NCBI GenBank assembly: GCA_013368325.1
Contig: JAACJK010000058.1
Location: 1,054,001-1,118,000, forward strand
Direction of reading: 5' to 3'
From: Ephemerocybe angulata
Taxonomy: Eukaryota > Basidiomycota > Agaricomycetes > Agaricales > Psathyrellaceae
Length of the DNA stretch: 64,000 nucleotides
Part shown: piece by piece, positions 53,058 to 62,245 of the stretch
Position numbering within the stretch: position 1 is the first letter of the stretch
Layout: each line of letters starts with the position of its first letter
Program-made: the position numbers and the translations under genes
Notes under the pieces: generated by a model
The model's input: the letters and a program-made list of their open reading frames with translations, nothing else
Told to the model about the DNA's origin: nothing
Database searches by the model: none

Positions 53058-55206
53058 GTGGTTGGAGGTTGGTGCAGTCTTTTCGTGTGATGTTTACGAA
53101 TGCACGGCAGCCAAAGACTCGGAACATGGAGATATCAGGCTTGGATTTGTGCCAAACTTCATAGGAGGTCGTGTTTGAAAGCGCAGAGGAGGGGGTGGCG
53201 TTGAGGATCTCGGTGTAGTAGAGGACAGCAGCGCCCCAGAACATCATAGGGAGAGATGCCTGGTTGAGCATGGCGATTACGCCTTCAGCCAGGGTGCGGT
53301 TCAGACGTTCGCTAACACCATTTTGCTGAGGCGTAGCCTTGACGGTGTGCTGGCGTGTGATCCCACGTTCTGTGCACCAAGACTCGAAGTTCTTGCCAAT
53401 GTATTCTCCTCCTTTGTCGTCGCGGAGCTCCTTGACCTTGACTCCGTGCTTTCGTTCTACTTCAGCAACGAAGTCTTTGAAGGCCTGGAAGGCGTCGCTC
53501 TTGCGCTTCAATAGGTAAACCTTCTTGAATCGTGATCGTGAGTGGTCATCAATGAAGACGATCCAGTACTGGTACCCGACAGGTGTCTGGGTGCTGAGAG
53601 GTCCATGGACATCCGAGTGGATACGTCCTAGGAGCTCGGTGGAGCGATGCTCTGATAGATGAGGGAATGGATCCCGATGTTGCTTCCCAGCTATGCAGTG
53701 CTCACAGATATCCTGGAGCGATGATTCCTCGTGTACCAAGACGCCAGTGGCGAGGTCATGACGAAGTAGAGTATCCAGTCTGTCCTTGCCGATGTGCCCT
53801 AATCGCTGGTGCAGTAGTTCCTTCTCAACTCTAGTCGCAAATGCGGCCATCGTGTCGTCGCGCGTGAGCGTGGACCCATCTAAGGATCCTGTGCATCCGC
53901 GAATGGTAGCTGTGACTAGAAGCTTGCCATTTTTAAAGAATTCGAGGGAGTCGCCTTCAATGACAACTCGCATCTTCTTCTTCTTAACAACATAGAGGAT
54001 AGAGAAGAGATTGTTGCATAGTGTAGGAACATATAGTACATCGTCAAATATCAAAGTCTCTCCGGTCTTTCCGTGTATGACCGGTGTATACCACACTTGT
54101 CCCTGCCCTGTAGCCCAGACCACCTCGTCGTTGGCGAGTGAGATGGGGACCTTCACCGGAACCATGTTCCGGATCCAGTCGCGGTGCGGCGTCATATGTG
54201 AGGTTGCACCTGAGTCTGGGTTCCAGGAAGTGTCAGTGGGCGTACGGGTAGAGCGGCGGACGAGGGGACTTGCGATGTGGGCAACTTGAGCGAGCATGGC
54301 CTTCTGGTCGTTGTCGGGAGCAGAGGTGGAGGAGGAAGAGGCAGCGTTGGCTTCCTGAGCCTTCAGCGCCTTCTTGTTTGCCCTCTTCTTGAGCTGGTAG
54401 CAGTCCTCAGACCCATGGGAGTTCTGCGCACCGTGGATCTTGCACTTGTACTTCGGCGTCTCGCTGGTGCTTCCAGAGGCGCGAAGGGCAGATGCCTCGG
54501 CATTGGCAGTGTTCTGCTTGAGAACGTCGGACTTTCGGAGATGTTTGAGGATCTCCGAGGCATTCATGGTGCTCTCGTCGAGGTGGTTGAGAGTGTGCCG
54601 AAGCATCTTGTCGTCCTTGCCAATGAGACCGATGGCAATCATGCTGAGTGCCAGGTCCTCGGTGAGCTTGGCTGCGCTGTATCCGTCGGTGTACGTTGAA
54701 GCCGTGTAGGTGTTTGTGGCTCGGACGTAGGATGATGCGGTATAGACAGGTGGAGAGGGGAGCAGGTTTGCAAGGCGAGCTCCAAGGGCGAGAGCGCGAG
54801 ATCCGAAGTCAGCATAGCCTTCTTCCTCGTGGCTGGTGTCTCCCTTGCGGAGGCTGACAAGCTCCTGGAGGATGGTAGCACGAGATCCAGAGGTCTTGGA
54901 CTCGTAGGTTTCCAGGAGAGCTTCCCAGATAGCAGGGAGGTCGTTCATGGGAATCCCTGCGAGGAGATTCTCAATCTGAGCATGGTCGAGGGTGCTGCGG
55001 ATGTAGCCGATGGTTTTGGATCGCGCTTGGTTGAAGAACGCCTTCTCCGATGCAGAGCCGGAAAGAGGGAATTCCTCTGCCCTAGTGAGGATGTCGTGGG
55101 CGCAGAAGCTGAACGACTTGTTGACGACATTGTTCTTCCATTGCTGGAAGGTAGCATCGGTCAGCATGACCACGCTTTCAGAGCTGGACGTGTTGTCTGT
55201 TGCCAT
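52657..55206 (-). CDS. Copia polyprotein, first frame: gag, protease, integrase
   Basis: The ATG at 55206 (MATDNTSSSESVVML) begins gag, which has a UBN2-like capsid region (YIRSTLDHAQIENLLAGIP, ILQELVSLRKGD). The gag zinc knuckle seems replaced by a degenerate CKIHGAQNSHGSEDC. The aspartic protease motif is WNPDSGATSHMT. The integrase has the HHCC finger (HQRLGHIGKDRLDTLL ... CEHCIAGKQ) and DDE residues in IHSDVHGPLS, LRDDKGGEYIG and PQQNGVSERLNRTL. The frame stops at 52657 after VSSLYSS, inside the linker before RT, so RT can be made only after a +1 shift relative to this frame. Copia elements normally have one uninterrupted frame, so this is likely a mutation. Confidence 0.93.
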   Translation of the reverse strand: MATDNTSSSESVVMLTDATFQQWKNNVVNKSFSFCAHDILTRAEEFPLSGSASEKAFFNQARSKTIGYIRSTLDHAQIENLLAGIPMNDLPAIWEALLETYESKTSGSRATILQELVSLRKGDTSHEEEGYADFGSRALALGARLANLLPSPPVYTASSYVRATNTYTASTYTDGYSAAKLTEDLALSMIAIGLIGKDDKMLRHTLNHLDESTMNASEILKHLRKSDVLKQNTANAEASALRASGSTSETPKYKCKIHGAQNSHGSEDCYQLKKRANKKALKAQEANAASSSSTSAPDNDQKAMLAQVAHIASPLVRRSTRTPTDTSWNPDSGATSHMTPHRDWIRNMVPVKVPISLANDEVVWATGQGQVWYTPVIHGKTGETLIFDDVLYVPTLCNNLFSILYVVKKKKMRVVIEGDSLEFFKNGKLLVTATIRGCTGSLDGSTLTRDDTMAAFATRVEKELLHQRLGHIGKDRLDTLLRHDLATGVLVHEESSLQDICEHCIAGKQHRDPFPHLSEHRSTELLGRIHSDVHGPLSTQTPVGYQYWIVFIDDHSRSRFKKVYLLKRKSDAFQAFKDFVAEVERKHGVKVKELRDDKGGEYIGKNFESWCTERGITRQHTVKATPQQNGVSERLNRTLAEGVIAMLNQASLPMMFWGAAVLYYTEILNATPSSALSNTTSYEVWHKSKPDISMFRVFGCRAFVNITRKDCTNLQPHAELCIFIGFEPGYKGWKCYNPSTKKVVISCDIIFDEKSFPGLSTKANPQVQVPVGIRDIWPDAANNPTPLPAKPPAVLPSPPPPPNHRNDDSDESDSDDDGENPAVRTPKRPAQGSAPKADTSTRVSSLYSS

Positions 55207-55436
55207 AGCGAGAGGACTTGTGGAAGAGCGAGTAGGGGAGTAATGGAGGAGAGCACTCTTGGGTGAAAATCACCACAAGAATAGTGGAATGATGCTAAGA
55301 GGAGTATAACTCCGAGATAGCGAGGGGAGCGAGGGTGAGGTCGGATGGTGATCGTAACGGGCGATGGTAGCGATAACACGCGGTGTCTGATTACAAAACA
55401 AGTGTTGCTTATCAGAGGAGCCCGGGGCTCATAACT

Positions 55437-55814
55437 TATCAAACTGTTAAGTTTGGATAAGTTCTGACCACGTCTGTGAGTGGGAAGAGTTCGATTAGGC
55501 TTGTAATAACTATACGATATACATGATACGCACCTGTGAGTGGGAAGAGTTCGATGGGGACTCAACCGCTCACAGTGTGGACTATATACTGTATGAGAAC
55601 AATGATCGATCTATTTACGGAACAATAGAGTCAGAGAACAATGATCGATCTATCTATAGAACAATAAAGTGACAACCATCAATAGAAGGATAGATGGAAT
55701 GATTGATAGAATAGAATGATGAAAGAATGACAGATAGAATGATGAAATGAAAGAAGCATCGAAAAGCTATGTATCAAATGATGATGAAGGTAACATGAGC
55801 ATTGCCTTCTAACA
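55437..55814 (-). repeat. 5' LTR of the Copia element
   Basis: 378 bases, same ends and internal repeats as the LTR at 50108-50485. In coding orientation it is followed by the primer-binding site at about 55,435-55,425. Confidence 0.95.
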
Positions 55815-55918
55815 AGGATGTGGGGCGTACGACTGTTAGGGTCTTGAACGGGTACGTGAAGATCGAAGAACGCAAGAAGATGGAGGTAGGCGGTGTCAGG
55901 ATACCGTATGAGGTTTGA

Positions 55919-56408
55919 GAGGGAATGTAAATTTCGTGATTTTTGGACCTCGGTGGGTTGCTTCATGTCCTCCCATGCTCCTTGGATATGTGGGACTTTA
56001 TGTTCTTTGTTGAAGACAGAAATGAATGATAGTATACAACAACTCTCATTGAAGTTAAGAGCGGGGGTGAACAGACATCCCGAGTACATTAAAGTAAATT
56101 GGCCAGAGTACCTAAAGTCGAAAGTCTTTCAAATTACAACCCTTCGTAAAGATATGTATAGGTCCAGTCCCGTTGTCAGTCGGGTCGGAAAGGAGGAAAA
56201 GAGAGTTCGGTCAGAGTCGAGTCCAAGCAGTCCAAATCAACGATTAAGCAAACCACGGAAGCGAGCTACGGCACGAGTACTCAAAGCATCCAGACCTGAT
56301 TCTCGTTCTTGTTGGTGCACTGCCAAGTTTGAACACGGTTCGAATTCGAAAGATCACCATTGGGCAGATCCAAGCATTGTCCTGTCAAAAGGAGTAAGTG
56401 CCACCCCA
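55919..56408. other. Spacer between the MYND gene and the lectin-domain gene
   Basis: Convergent 3' ends. No gene seen; the 174-codon plus-strand frame (55893-56417) shows no domain and is partly read through the MYND gene's end. Confidence 0.4.
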
Positions 56409-57434
56409 CTAAAATGAAACGAGCGATAGCGCACCTTTCCCCTCAAGCGCGATCCTATTATCGTCCGTGTAATACCACTGCTGCGCCGGGTTGCCGTCAT
56501 AGCATGTCCAGATCTTCATGCCCACGCCATTCCCGGGGTTCGAGCCGGCGTCGAGACAGAAGTTCGTGCCCGAGCGCTGGATCTTGGTGCTCCCGTGGTT
56601 GAGCAGCCAGTTCTGCGCAGGGGTGCCGTTGCAGTCGTACAGCTGCACAGGGGTCCCGTTAGCGAAGACGCCACCTTGAACGTCTATACACTTCTCGATG
56701 TGGTCGAAGGTGGGGTGGATGCGCCACGACAAGGGGCCGGGCCATGAGCCAGACGAGCAGAAGCTGATGACGTGGATGAGTGAGGGCGAGGAGATTGGCG
56801 TCGAGCACATACCTGATGTCGTATGTCGTGTTCTCAATTGGGCACCTGTAGTAGGGAGGAGGGGGAGCGACACTCCCATTAACGGCAGGGAACGCTGTTG
56901 GAGGCTGGGAGAAAGCAGTGGTGCAGTTATCCGTGTTGCAGGAGATCGATTGGCACAGCCCTTGTGGCTACAGTAGACAATCAGGTCTAACTTCGATAGT
57001 TTGGGATGTGTGAACTCACCGAGGGTCTCTGGTTGGGCGTAATGACCATCCCGGTGTTTAGAGAACCCTCGCCATCTCTAACCATATAATAGTAGCCATT
57101 CTACAAACCGAATGAGCATCCTCTGATTTCTGTCGAGAGTCACTGTGCTCAGACTCACATCGTAGAATCCGGCCCTCAGCGTACCAGCCCCGTTCGCGTT
57201 CCCCCCATTCGCGTCCGTGTAGAAGAACCCAGGCGCCGAGAACTTCGTCACGCTACCGCCGGTAGGAATACGCGAGTCGAGTTGGCCACCAATGTAGAGA
57301 TTGATCGCGCTGGGGCAGGAGTTGTGGATCACAAACTGGGAGGCATAGGGCGTTTGGCGCTTCTCCAAAGCCTGTGCCGTAGAGGTCGCGAGGACAGCTG
57401 TCGCAAGCATGAGGAGCGTGAAAGGGGTCCTCAT
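56409..57434 (-). pseudogene. Secreted protein with N-terminal GTLRAGFY domain and C-terminal ricin-B lectin domain; one frameshift
   Basis: Exons 57434-57159, 57099-57020, 56967-56813 and 56763-56409. The signal peptide is MRTPFTLLMLATAVLATSTA. A domain shared with the gene at 58205-58812 follows (FVIHNSCPSAINLYIGGQLD, GNANGAGTLRAGFYD, NGYYYMVRDGEGS / LNTGMVITPNQRPS, PPPPYYRCPIENTTYDI). The last exon is a ricin-B/CBM13-type carbohydrate-binding region with CIDVQGGVFANGTPVQLYDC, PAQNWLLN, FCLDAGSNPGNGVGMKIWTC and PAQQWYY. In exon 2, near 57,060, GGTTCTTAAACACC reads into a stop where the paralogue continues; one base is missing. All splice sites are intact. The likely role is binding glycans outside the cell. 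If the missing base is an assembly error the gene is normal. Confidence 0.7.
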
Positions 57435-58204
57435 CGTGGTGGTGGTGGTGCTTGAACAAGAATGAATTTTCGGGCGCTATGTCGCGTGTGCTTTTGGCCG
57501 GGAGCAGAATAATCTTCCCAGTGGAAAGGTGGGCCATCCTTCAAGCCTCCTTTATACGATCCGAGGTCGGGAGTCGCAAGCCGCCCATCGTGGGCCGGAT
57601 TGGCCCAGGAGGTCTTCGATGAGTGCCGTGTTATTATGGCTGGTCGAGAAGGTGTCGAGAGTCGGTAGAGCTCTCTGCACAGCCTAAGCATCGTTCAGCT
57701 GATGGCCCACTTAAAAGCGCACCACGTCTGACTCTGACCTGGCATCTCGATCCTACCCAGTATTGATATCCATCGACGTCACAGGGCGGGTCCAGAGTCA
57801 ATTGAATTCATACTGGCGTGTGCGCGGGTATGCAACAGCGAGCGTAAGAGGGGCGACATGGAGGTACAAGCGCAAGAAAGAACAACCAATGTTCGGATCA
57901 AGCGCATCACACGATGTTTAGGGCAGGCAGATCTGTGTTAAGCGCCCAACATGTCTTGTCGCAGAACCCACCAAGACAAGTGATAGAAATCAGGTTAACG
58001 AGAGAATCAACATTGGGCCCACAATCTAGAGAGTACAGTGCCACTAGACACTGGTGTATTTTCTAGCCTGTGATCCTTGTCGTAAATTGTAGCGATGTAA
58101 CGCATCAAGAATTCGTCGCCCAATTGCCGCTGGGGCAGAACCTGAGAGATGTGACAATTAGTATTATACCAAATCGATGCTGGGCGAGAATTATGCAGTA
58201 TAGC
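57435..58204. other. Intergenic region upstream of the lectin-domain gene
   Basis: Promoter space for the minus-strand gene and 3' flank of the next one. No gene seen. A copy of GGGCGCTTA (minus, 57939-57947) lies here. Confidence 0.4.
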
Positions 58205-58812
58205 TTACGTTACGATGTAAGTTGTATTGGCGAATGGGCACTGGTAGTACGGCAGTGGTGGAGCGACCATTGCCGGGTTTGCGGGCGGGAATGTTTGGTC
58301 GTTCGGAGGCAGCGTGAAGGCATTGGGGCAGTTTCTATCTTCGCAGATCGCGGGGACACAGAATCCATTCGTCTAGGATTGCGTCTCAGCTTCATGACTA
58401 ATGTGATGTAAAATAGATAGACTCACGGTAGGGCGATTCTGTGGTACTATACTCAGTCCAGTGTTGATCTGGTTTGGATCTTTGACGAAGTAGTAGAACG
58501 AGCCCTGGGGGATCAGACATATGTGAGTCGAGCCCACAGCATCGAGTGTATGTCACCTACACTTGCCCTGAAACCTGCTCTCAATGTTCCTGTGCTGTTG
58601 ATACTCCCACCATGCGCGTTTGTGTTGATAAATGGTACATTTCCACTTATGAATCTCGTACTGTTTCCCTGGTAGGGAATAGTATCGACAAGGTCACCTG
58701 CAACGAAGAGGGGAAGTGCAGTGGGACAGTTGTTATATAGAATGTACTGCGTCGCTGGTATTTGTCCCATAGCGAGTTGGACCAAGGGAAGTAGCGCCAG
58801 ATAAATCTTCAT
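58205..58812 (-). CDS. Small secreted protein with GTLRAGF domain, no lectin domain, 165 aa
   Basis: Exons 58812-58561, 58504-58427 and 58372-58205 join in phase to 165 codons plus stop. The signal peptide is MKIYLALLPLVQLAMG. The mature part parallels the N-terminal half of the neighbour at 56409-57434 (YILYNNCPTALPLFVAGDLV, GGSINSTGTLRAGF, GSFYYFVKDPNQINTGLSIV, NGFCVPAICEDRNCPNAF, PPLPYYQCPFANTTYIV), with the same intron positions and phase. It stops after TYIVT, exactly where the neighbour splices into its ricin-B exon. The domain resembles thaumatin-like folds in its start (NNCP-A-PLFV), but I cannot name it securely. A tandem paralogue pair in which only one member has the lectin exon. 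Confidence 0.75.
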
Positions 58813-59131
58813 AGTGGGAGAGGGGGAGAGTCGTCAATACGGATGAGATGGGCAATACAGGCGCCCGTTATTCGTTTTAAGCAAGCGGATGATGATAAGA
58901 ATCCAGCAGGCAGAAGGTGTTTGTGATCAATTGTTGATGCAGTCGTGTTATATTACCAGAGGTGAGAAGGCCTTGAACGCGTGTAAGGTACACGACAGAA
59001 GACCGATTAGCGTGATAACCCCACGAAACTATGCATAGCACACGCCCCGGGCCCGATAGAAGGTGGGCTATACGAAACCCTCATTGATCTGAGATGGGGA
59101 AAGGTGCCCTTTGTGGGAGACAGGTAAAGTA
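58813..59131. other. Spacer
   Basis: Promoter of the preceding minus-strand gene and 3' flank of the next. Nothing else seen. Confidence 0.4.
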
Positions 59132-59663
59132 CTACACGATTGGTACAATAATACTCCTTGTTTCTGGGGTAAAGCAGAACCCGTCATTCAGATTCTGAAT
59201 ACAGTTCGCCAACTGGGTGCAGGGGGCGACACAATTGGGCGTTGAGCAAAACGCTATGTTTCTTGAGGCCTGCAGACATGCAGTATCAGGGGCGGAGATG
59301 CACACATTTCCTACACCATTAAAGACGGTGCATGGACCTGCGCAAGTGTTCCCGGAGCGCTGGGAGCAGTAGACCACGCGGATGGCGACTGCATCGCTAG
59401 ACGTTTGTGAGTCTTGGTCGATGCCTTTAAGAGGATTAACACTGCGGTCCTCGACGCCGATGAAGGTAAGTTTGGCTTCTGTGGTGGCTATCCAGTGGTC
59501 GAGCTGGGCATTGCTCCAAGGACCGGCTGATTCCTAGTTTACAGATGAGCCAGTTAGCTATGTACCACTAATGCTCATGAGCACCGTGTGAACTCACAGC
59601 GGTTGGGACAGCAGTCACTCGCGTGATAGCGACAATTGAAAGCGCGGTAGCCCTCAATTTCAT
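59132..59663 (-). CDS. Small secreted cysteine-rich protein, 155 aa
   Basis: Exon 1 (59663-59598) encodes a signal peptide MKLRATALSIVAITRVTAVP; after a 64-base intron, exon 2 (59533-59132) encodes ESAGPWSNAQLDHWIATTE, KLTFIGVEDRSVNPL, and a tail with ten Cys (YCSQRSGNTCAGPCTVFNG, VCISAPDTACLQ, FCSTPNCVAPCTQLANCIQN, GFCFTPETRS). The first exon ends in phase 0 and joins cleanly. Secreted and disulfide-stabilised; effector-like or cell-wall-associated. Similar Cys-rich proteins are common in mushroom secretomes, but I do not recognise a characterised relative. Confidence 0.7.
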
Positions 59664-59739
59664 GTTGGCAGTCGGGTGGGGCACTGAGGGGAGCTTTAGG
59701 GAGAGCCAAAACGAAAGCCTAATATGGGATAATAGTAAG

Positions 59740-60053
59740 TGGCTAACCAGGGTAACTCTCAGCTCTACGAGAGGCGTAAGTTGTGCAGGAAGCTCATCTT
59801 GCATGTGGGAGCGTAAGTCCATGGAGTAAAAGTCCCTCCAGCGCTCCTGGAAGTGCGCATCGAAGGGCAGGTAGAACACTAGGCGGCGTATGGTGTTAAC
59901 AAATTTGGAAGAGTCTAGTGATCTCGGTCCTGAATTACTACTGAGATGCCTTGAAAGCATCTTGATCTCAACCTTTTTTACGTACACTGGGCCAATAAGG
60001 TGGTCCTTCCGGCACAAGTTAGTCAAGGCCTCGTCGAGAACAGCAACACGCAC
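59740..60053 (-). pseudogene. Possible fragment of an F-box/leucine-rich-type protein
   Basis: Upstream of the Cys-rich protein's ATG the same frame stays open and reads NTIRRLVFYLPFDAHFQERW and RDFYSMDLRSHMQDELPAQL then TPLVELRVTL, a leucine-spaced pattern like the leucine-rich region of mushroom F-box proteins. There is no F-box nor splice structure, and it runs into the next gene's promoter. A relic at best. Confidence 0.25.
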
Positions 60054-60187
60054 GGGCTATGCTAGATGCAGACAGCGTGAAGGAATATAATACCTGGTAG
60101 ATCAGTCAAGACCCTTCTGCCCGAGCGCCCCCGAAGTCGGTTATTTTCGTGCGGATGGTACAAATACGTCATACGCACGAGCGATTA

Positions 60188-60527
60188 GGCAGTTTGCGTG
60201 GAGCCACAGGGAGCCACCCGTGGCAAAATGGCAGTGCGCGAGCGCGGCCGGTGGCTTTCCTGTGGCAGCTCCACAGTGGGCCCCATGGCTTCTGGTGGCT
60301 TCAAAAAGTAGGTATACCTTATCCTTGTTATTATACGTACCTAGAGCACGCGAGATACTTCATTTTGAGAGGATGGACTCATTGAGGGTATCATATCATA
60401 CACCCTTTTTTTCTCGCAGGAAATCTCTCTATAAGGAAGCCACAGGGGAGCCACAGAAAGCCACGGAGAATTCTCGCGCACTGCATATTTGCCACGGGTG
60501 GCTCCCTGTGGCTTCACGCAAACTGCC
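60188..60527. mobile_element. TA-flanked MITE, 340 bp, second family
   Basis: Inverted termini of about 55 bases: the left starts GGCAGTTTGCGTGGAGCCAC, the right (reverse-complemented) GGCAGTTTGCGTGAAGCCAC; both go on AGGGAGCCACCCGTGGCAAA and, a few bases on, GCAGTGCGCGAG. TA lies immediately outside each end (60186-60187, 60528-60529). Subterminal GTGGCT/AGCCAC hexamers recur at least ten times, mostly within 100 bases of the ends, as transposase-binding sites often do. No coding capacity. Unrelated in sequence to the element at 30488-30871. Confidence 0.75.
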
Positions 60528-62245
60528 TATTGTACGAATCCTCGCTTATTTTATAATGTGTGAGGACAAGATGCTGATGTCGAGGCAATGTCGATACCTC
60601 TGACTCACAACTGACTAAAGGACGCCGTAGGTTTATCTATAGTGGCTTGATGGGCGCTTAAATCTCCAAACTGGCGCCCGCCGCGCATGTGATGCCACCA
60701 ACGATTATCTATCGTTGATGTCAACCACGCTTAGGCACCGCGTGCGGGCCAACTTTTTCTTTCCTTTCTACCACTTTGACCCCACCAGCATCACCACTAT
60801 GAATCGGTGAATATTCTTCGATGAATCTGTGCTCTCTCTAAGGTTACTGATCAATGTGGGATGTCTCAGAGGACCCATCATTCTTGCATGTCGGCATGCG
60901 CTCAGTATTCAAATCATCTCACAGACTGACAATAGCTGACAACGCTGAAGGCTACTGACGAAGCCGAGGTGCGCCTTTACACATCCCTCTTTGGGACGCC
61001 CGCAATCGCCCTCACACATGATCATTTAAACCCTAGTATCTCCTCGACCAGATCGTATGTCCATGCAGCCCGCTTCCAAGTCCAGCCTCATGTGGGCGAT
61101 CCTAGCCGCCTCCATCTGAATATGACTCTGAGGTGATCACGAAACTGTGACGACGACTCCAAGATCTTCTACCCGAGCTATCAGACTCAGAGCATCTGTT
61201 TACCAGAAGACCTACGTTTATGTATGCTAGAACTTGTTCCATTATGAAGTGTTCCACCTCTGATGATAAGTAAATGACCCTCTTCACCAGTGATATCTCT
61301 GGTGCCCCTCTCTCCTCAGTGTGAGTTTCTGAAGCATTGAGGGCTAGGGATATATCTTGTCAGCATCTGACCTAAAAAATGGCTGGTGTCGGATGTGCTA
61401 CCACCGCTGCAAATCCGAGGGTAAGGATCTTGGTAGCAATTAGAACTCTAAGCTACATCTAGAATGGCCTGTAGGCACTTGTTGATCTCTTTGTCGCGGT
61501 TGCGGGCTTGGGCTCACCTGGCTGCCTAACCTATGATACCAATCGTGATACTTCAAGTCTGGAATCTTTTGTCCTGCGTGTCTGGACGTGCGACTCAGAG
61601 TGCTCCACCGCTGACCCTGTGCAGTCCCGTAGGGTGTGCTCCAGGAAGATCGGAAAATGTGAATATGTAGTCATGATTGAAGGATGGGAACAATATTAAA
61701 TCAGGGAAGTAAGAGGACCGGGAACAGGCTTGACTGTGCTGAGTTGACCCCTTTTCTTCCATTATATCAATTGCCCTGCTCGGGTCGTACACGAGGTTGA
61801 CCGTTTGTTGACCGTTGTACACCTGATTGCAGGCCGAGATCAAGCCGAGTAGCAGATCAGAGCACCAGAGGTGCAGCTCGAGAGCCGCGCATGCGGCTGC
61901 CGGAACATCTTCGAGTCCCAGTCTGGGATGTGCACACACCTATACCCACCGAAAGGCACCTGGACCACACACGCCTGTCCACAAAGGCGCACTTCTACCG
62001 AAGGTGTCACCTTGGCGTCGCAACCACCTGGCAGACATTCAATTCAACTATCCACAACGGCCCCACAGAATCTACACGGCATATTTATTTCACACCATGC
62101 TGTCAGGGCAGAAGAAACGTGGTTGATCAATTACACCGAAACGGTTGGCGAACACTCTCATCACCTCCTCGCTGTTGATAAACCAGGACATCGCGTTTCT
62201 GATGACCTGGTACACTCTCCCCCCACCTTCTCCACTCCCGCAGCG
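60528..62245. other. Gene-poor region upstream of the last membrane protein
   Basis: 1.7 kb with no supported gene. Frames of up to 170 codons overlap one another and lack motifs. The copy of GGGCGCTTA at 60652-60660 lies here. Confidence 0.45.

Larger units (their letters stand above)
50108..55814 (-). mobile_element. Complete LTR retrotransposon, Ty1/Copia superfamily, 5,707 bp
   Basis: Two 378-base LTRs (50108-50485 and 55437-55814) differ at two positions I can see. A 5-base target duplication AGGAT flanks the element (50103-50107 and 55815-55819). Read on the minus strand, the 5' LTR is followed by A then GTTATGAGCCC, the exact complement of the initiator tRNA-Met anticodon region GGGCTCATAAC, so priming by a half-tRNA as in Drosophila copia is likely. 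A purine tract (AAGGGGGTG) precedes the 3' LTR. Domain order gag-protease-integrase-RT-RNase H defines Copia. The near-identical LTRs mean recent insertion. One frame change between integrase and RT is the only obvious defect. Confidence 0.95.
47951..55918 (+). pseudogene. MYND-type zinc-finger protein, last exon disrupted by a Copia element
   Basis: The ATG at 47951 starts MSDSTEGHRPRAKSP. Helical-repeat-like coding follows in two frames (48051 to about 48687, and about 48737 to 49356) that a 49-base intron 48688-48736 could join; its donor GTACCC is weak, so a frameshift there is the alternative. Exon CAT AAA GAT onward (49435) carries the MYND finger CLHCRTAVYCSRECQREDWE-KYHKDEC. A further intron (to about 49,665) leads to the C-terminal domain (ESAWVSHRGRAFFLGLLAQF ... 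IYRIYVTGRFLVAKD). At AAGGAT the Copia element is inserted; after it the frame resumes with VGRTTVRVLNGYVKIEERKK and stops at 55918. A related C-terminus is at 63728-64000. MYND fingers bind proline-rich partner peptides. With the insert, translation would end 8 codons into the LTR (KFG-stop), losing about 35 residues. Confidence 0.8.
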
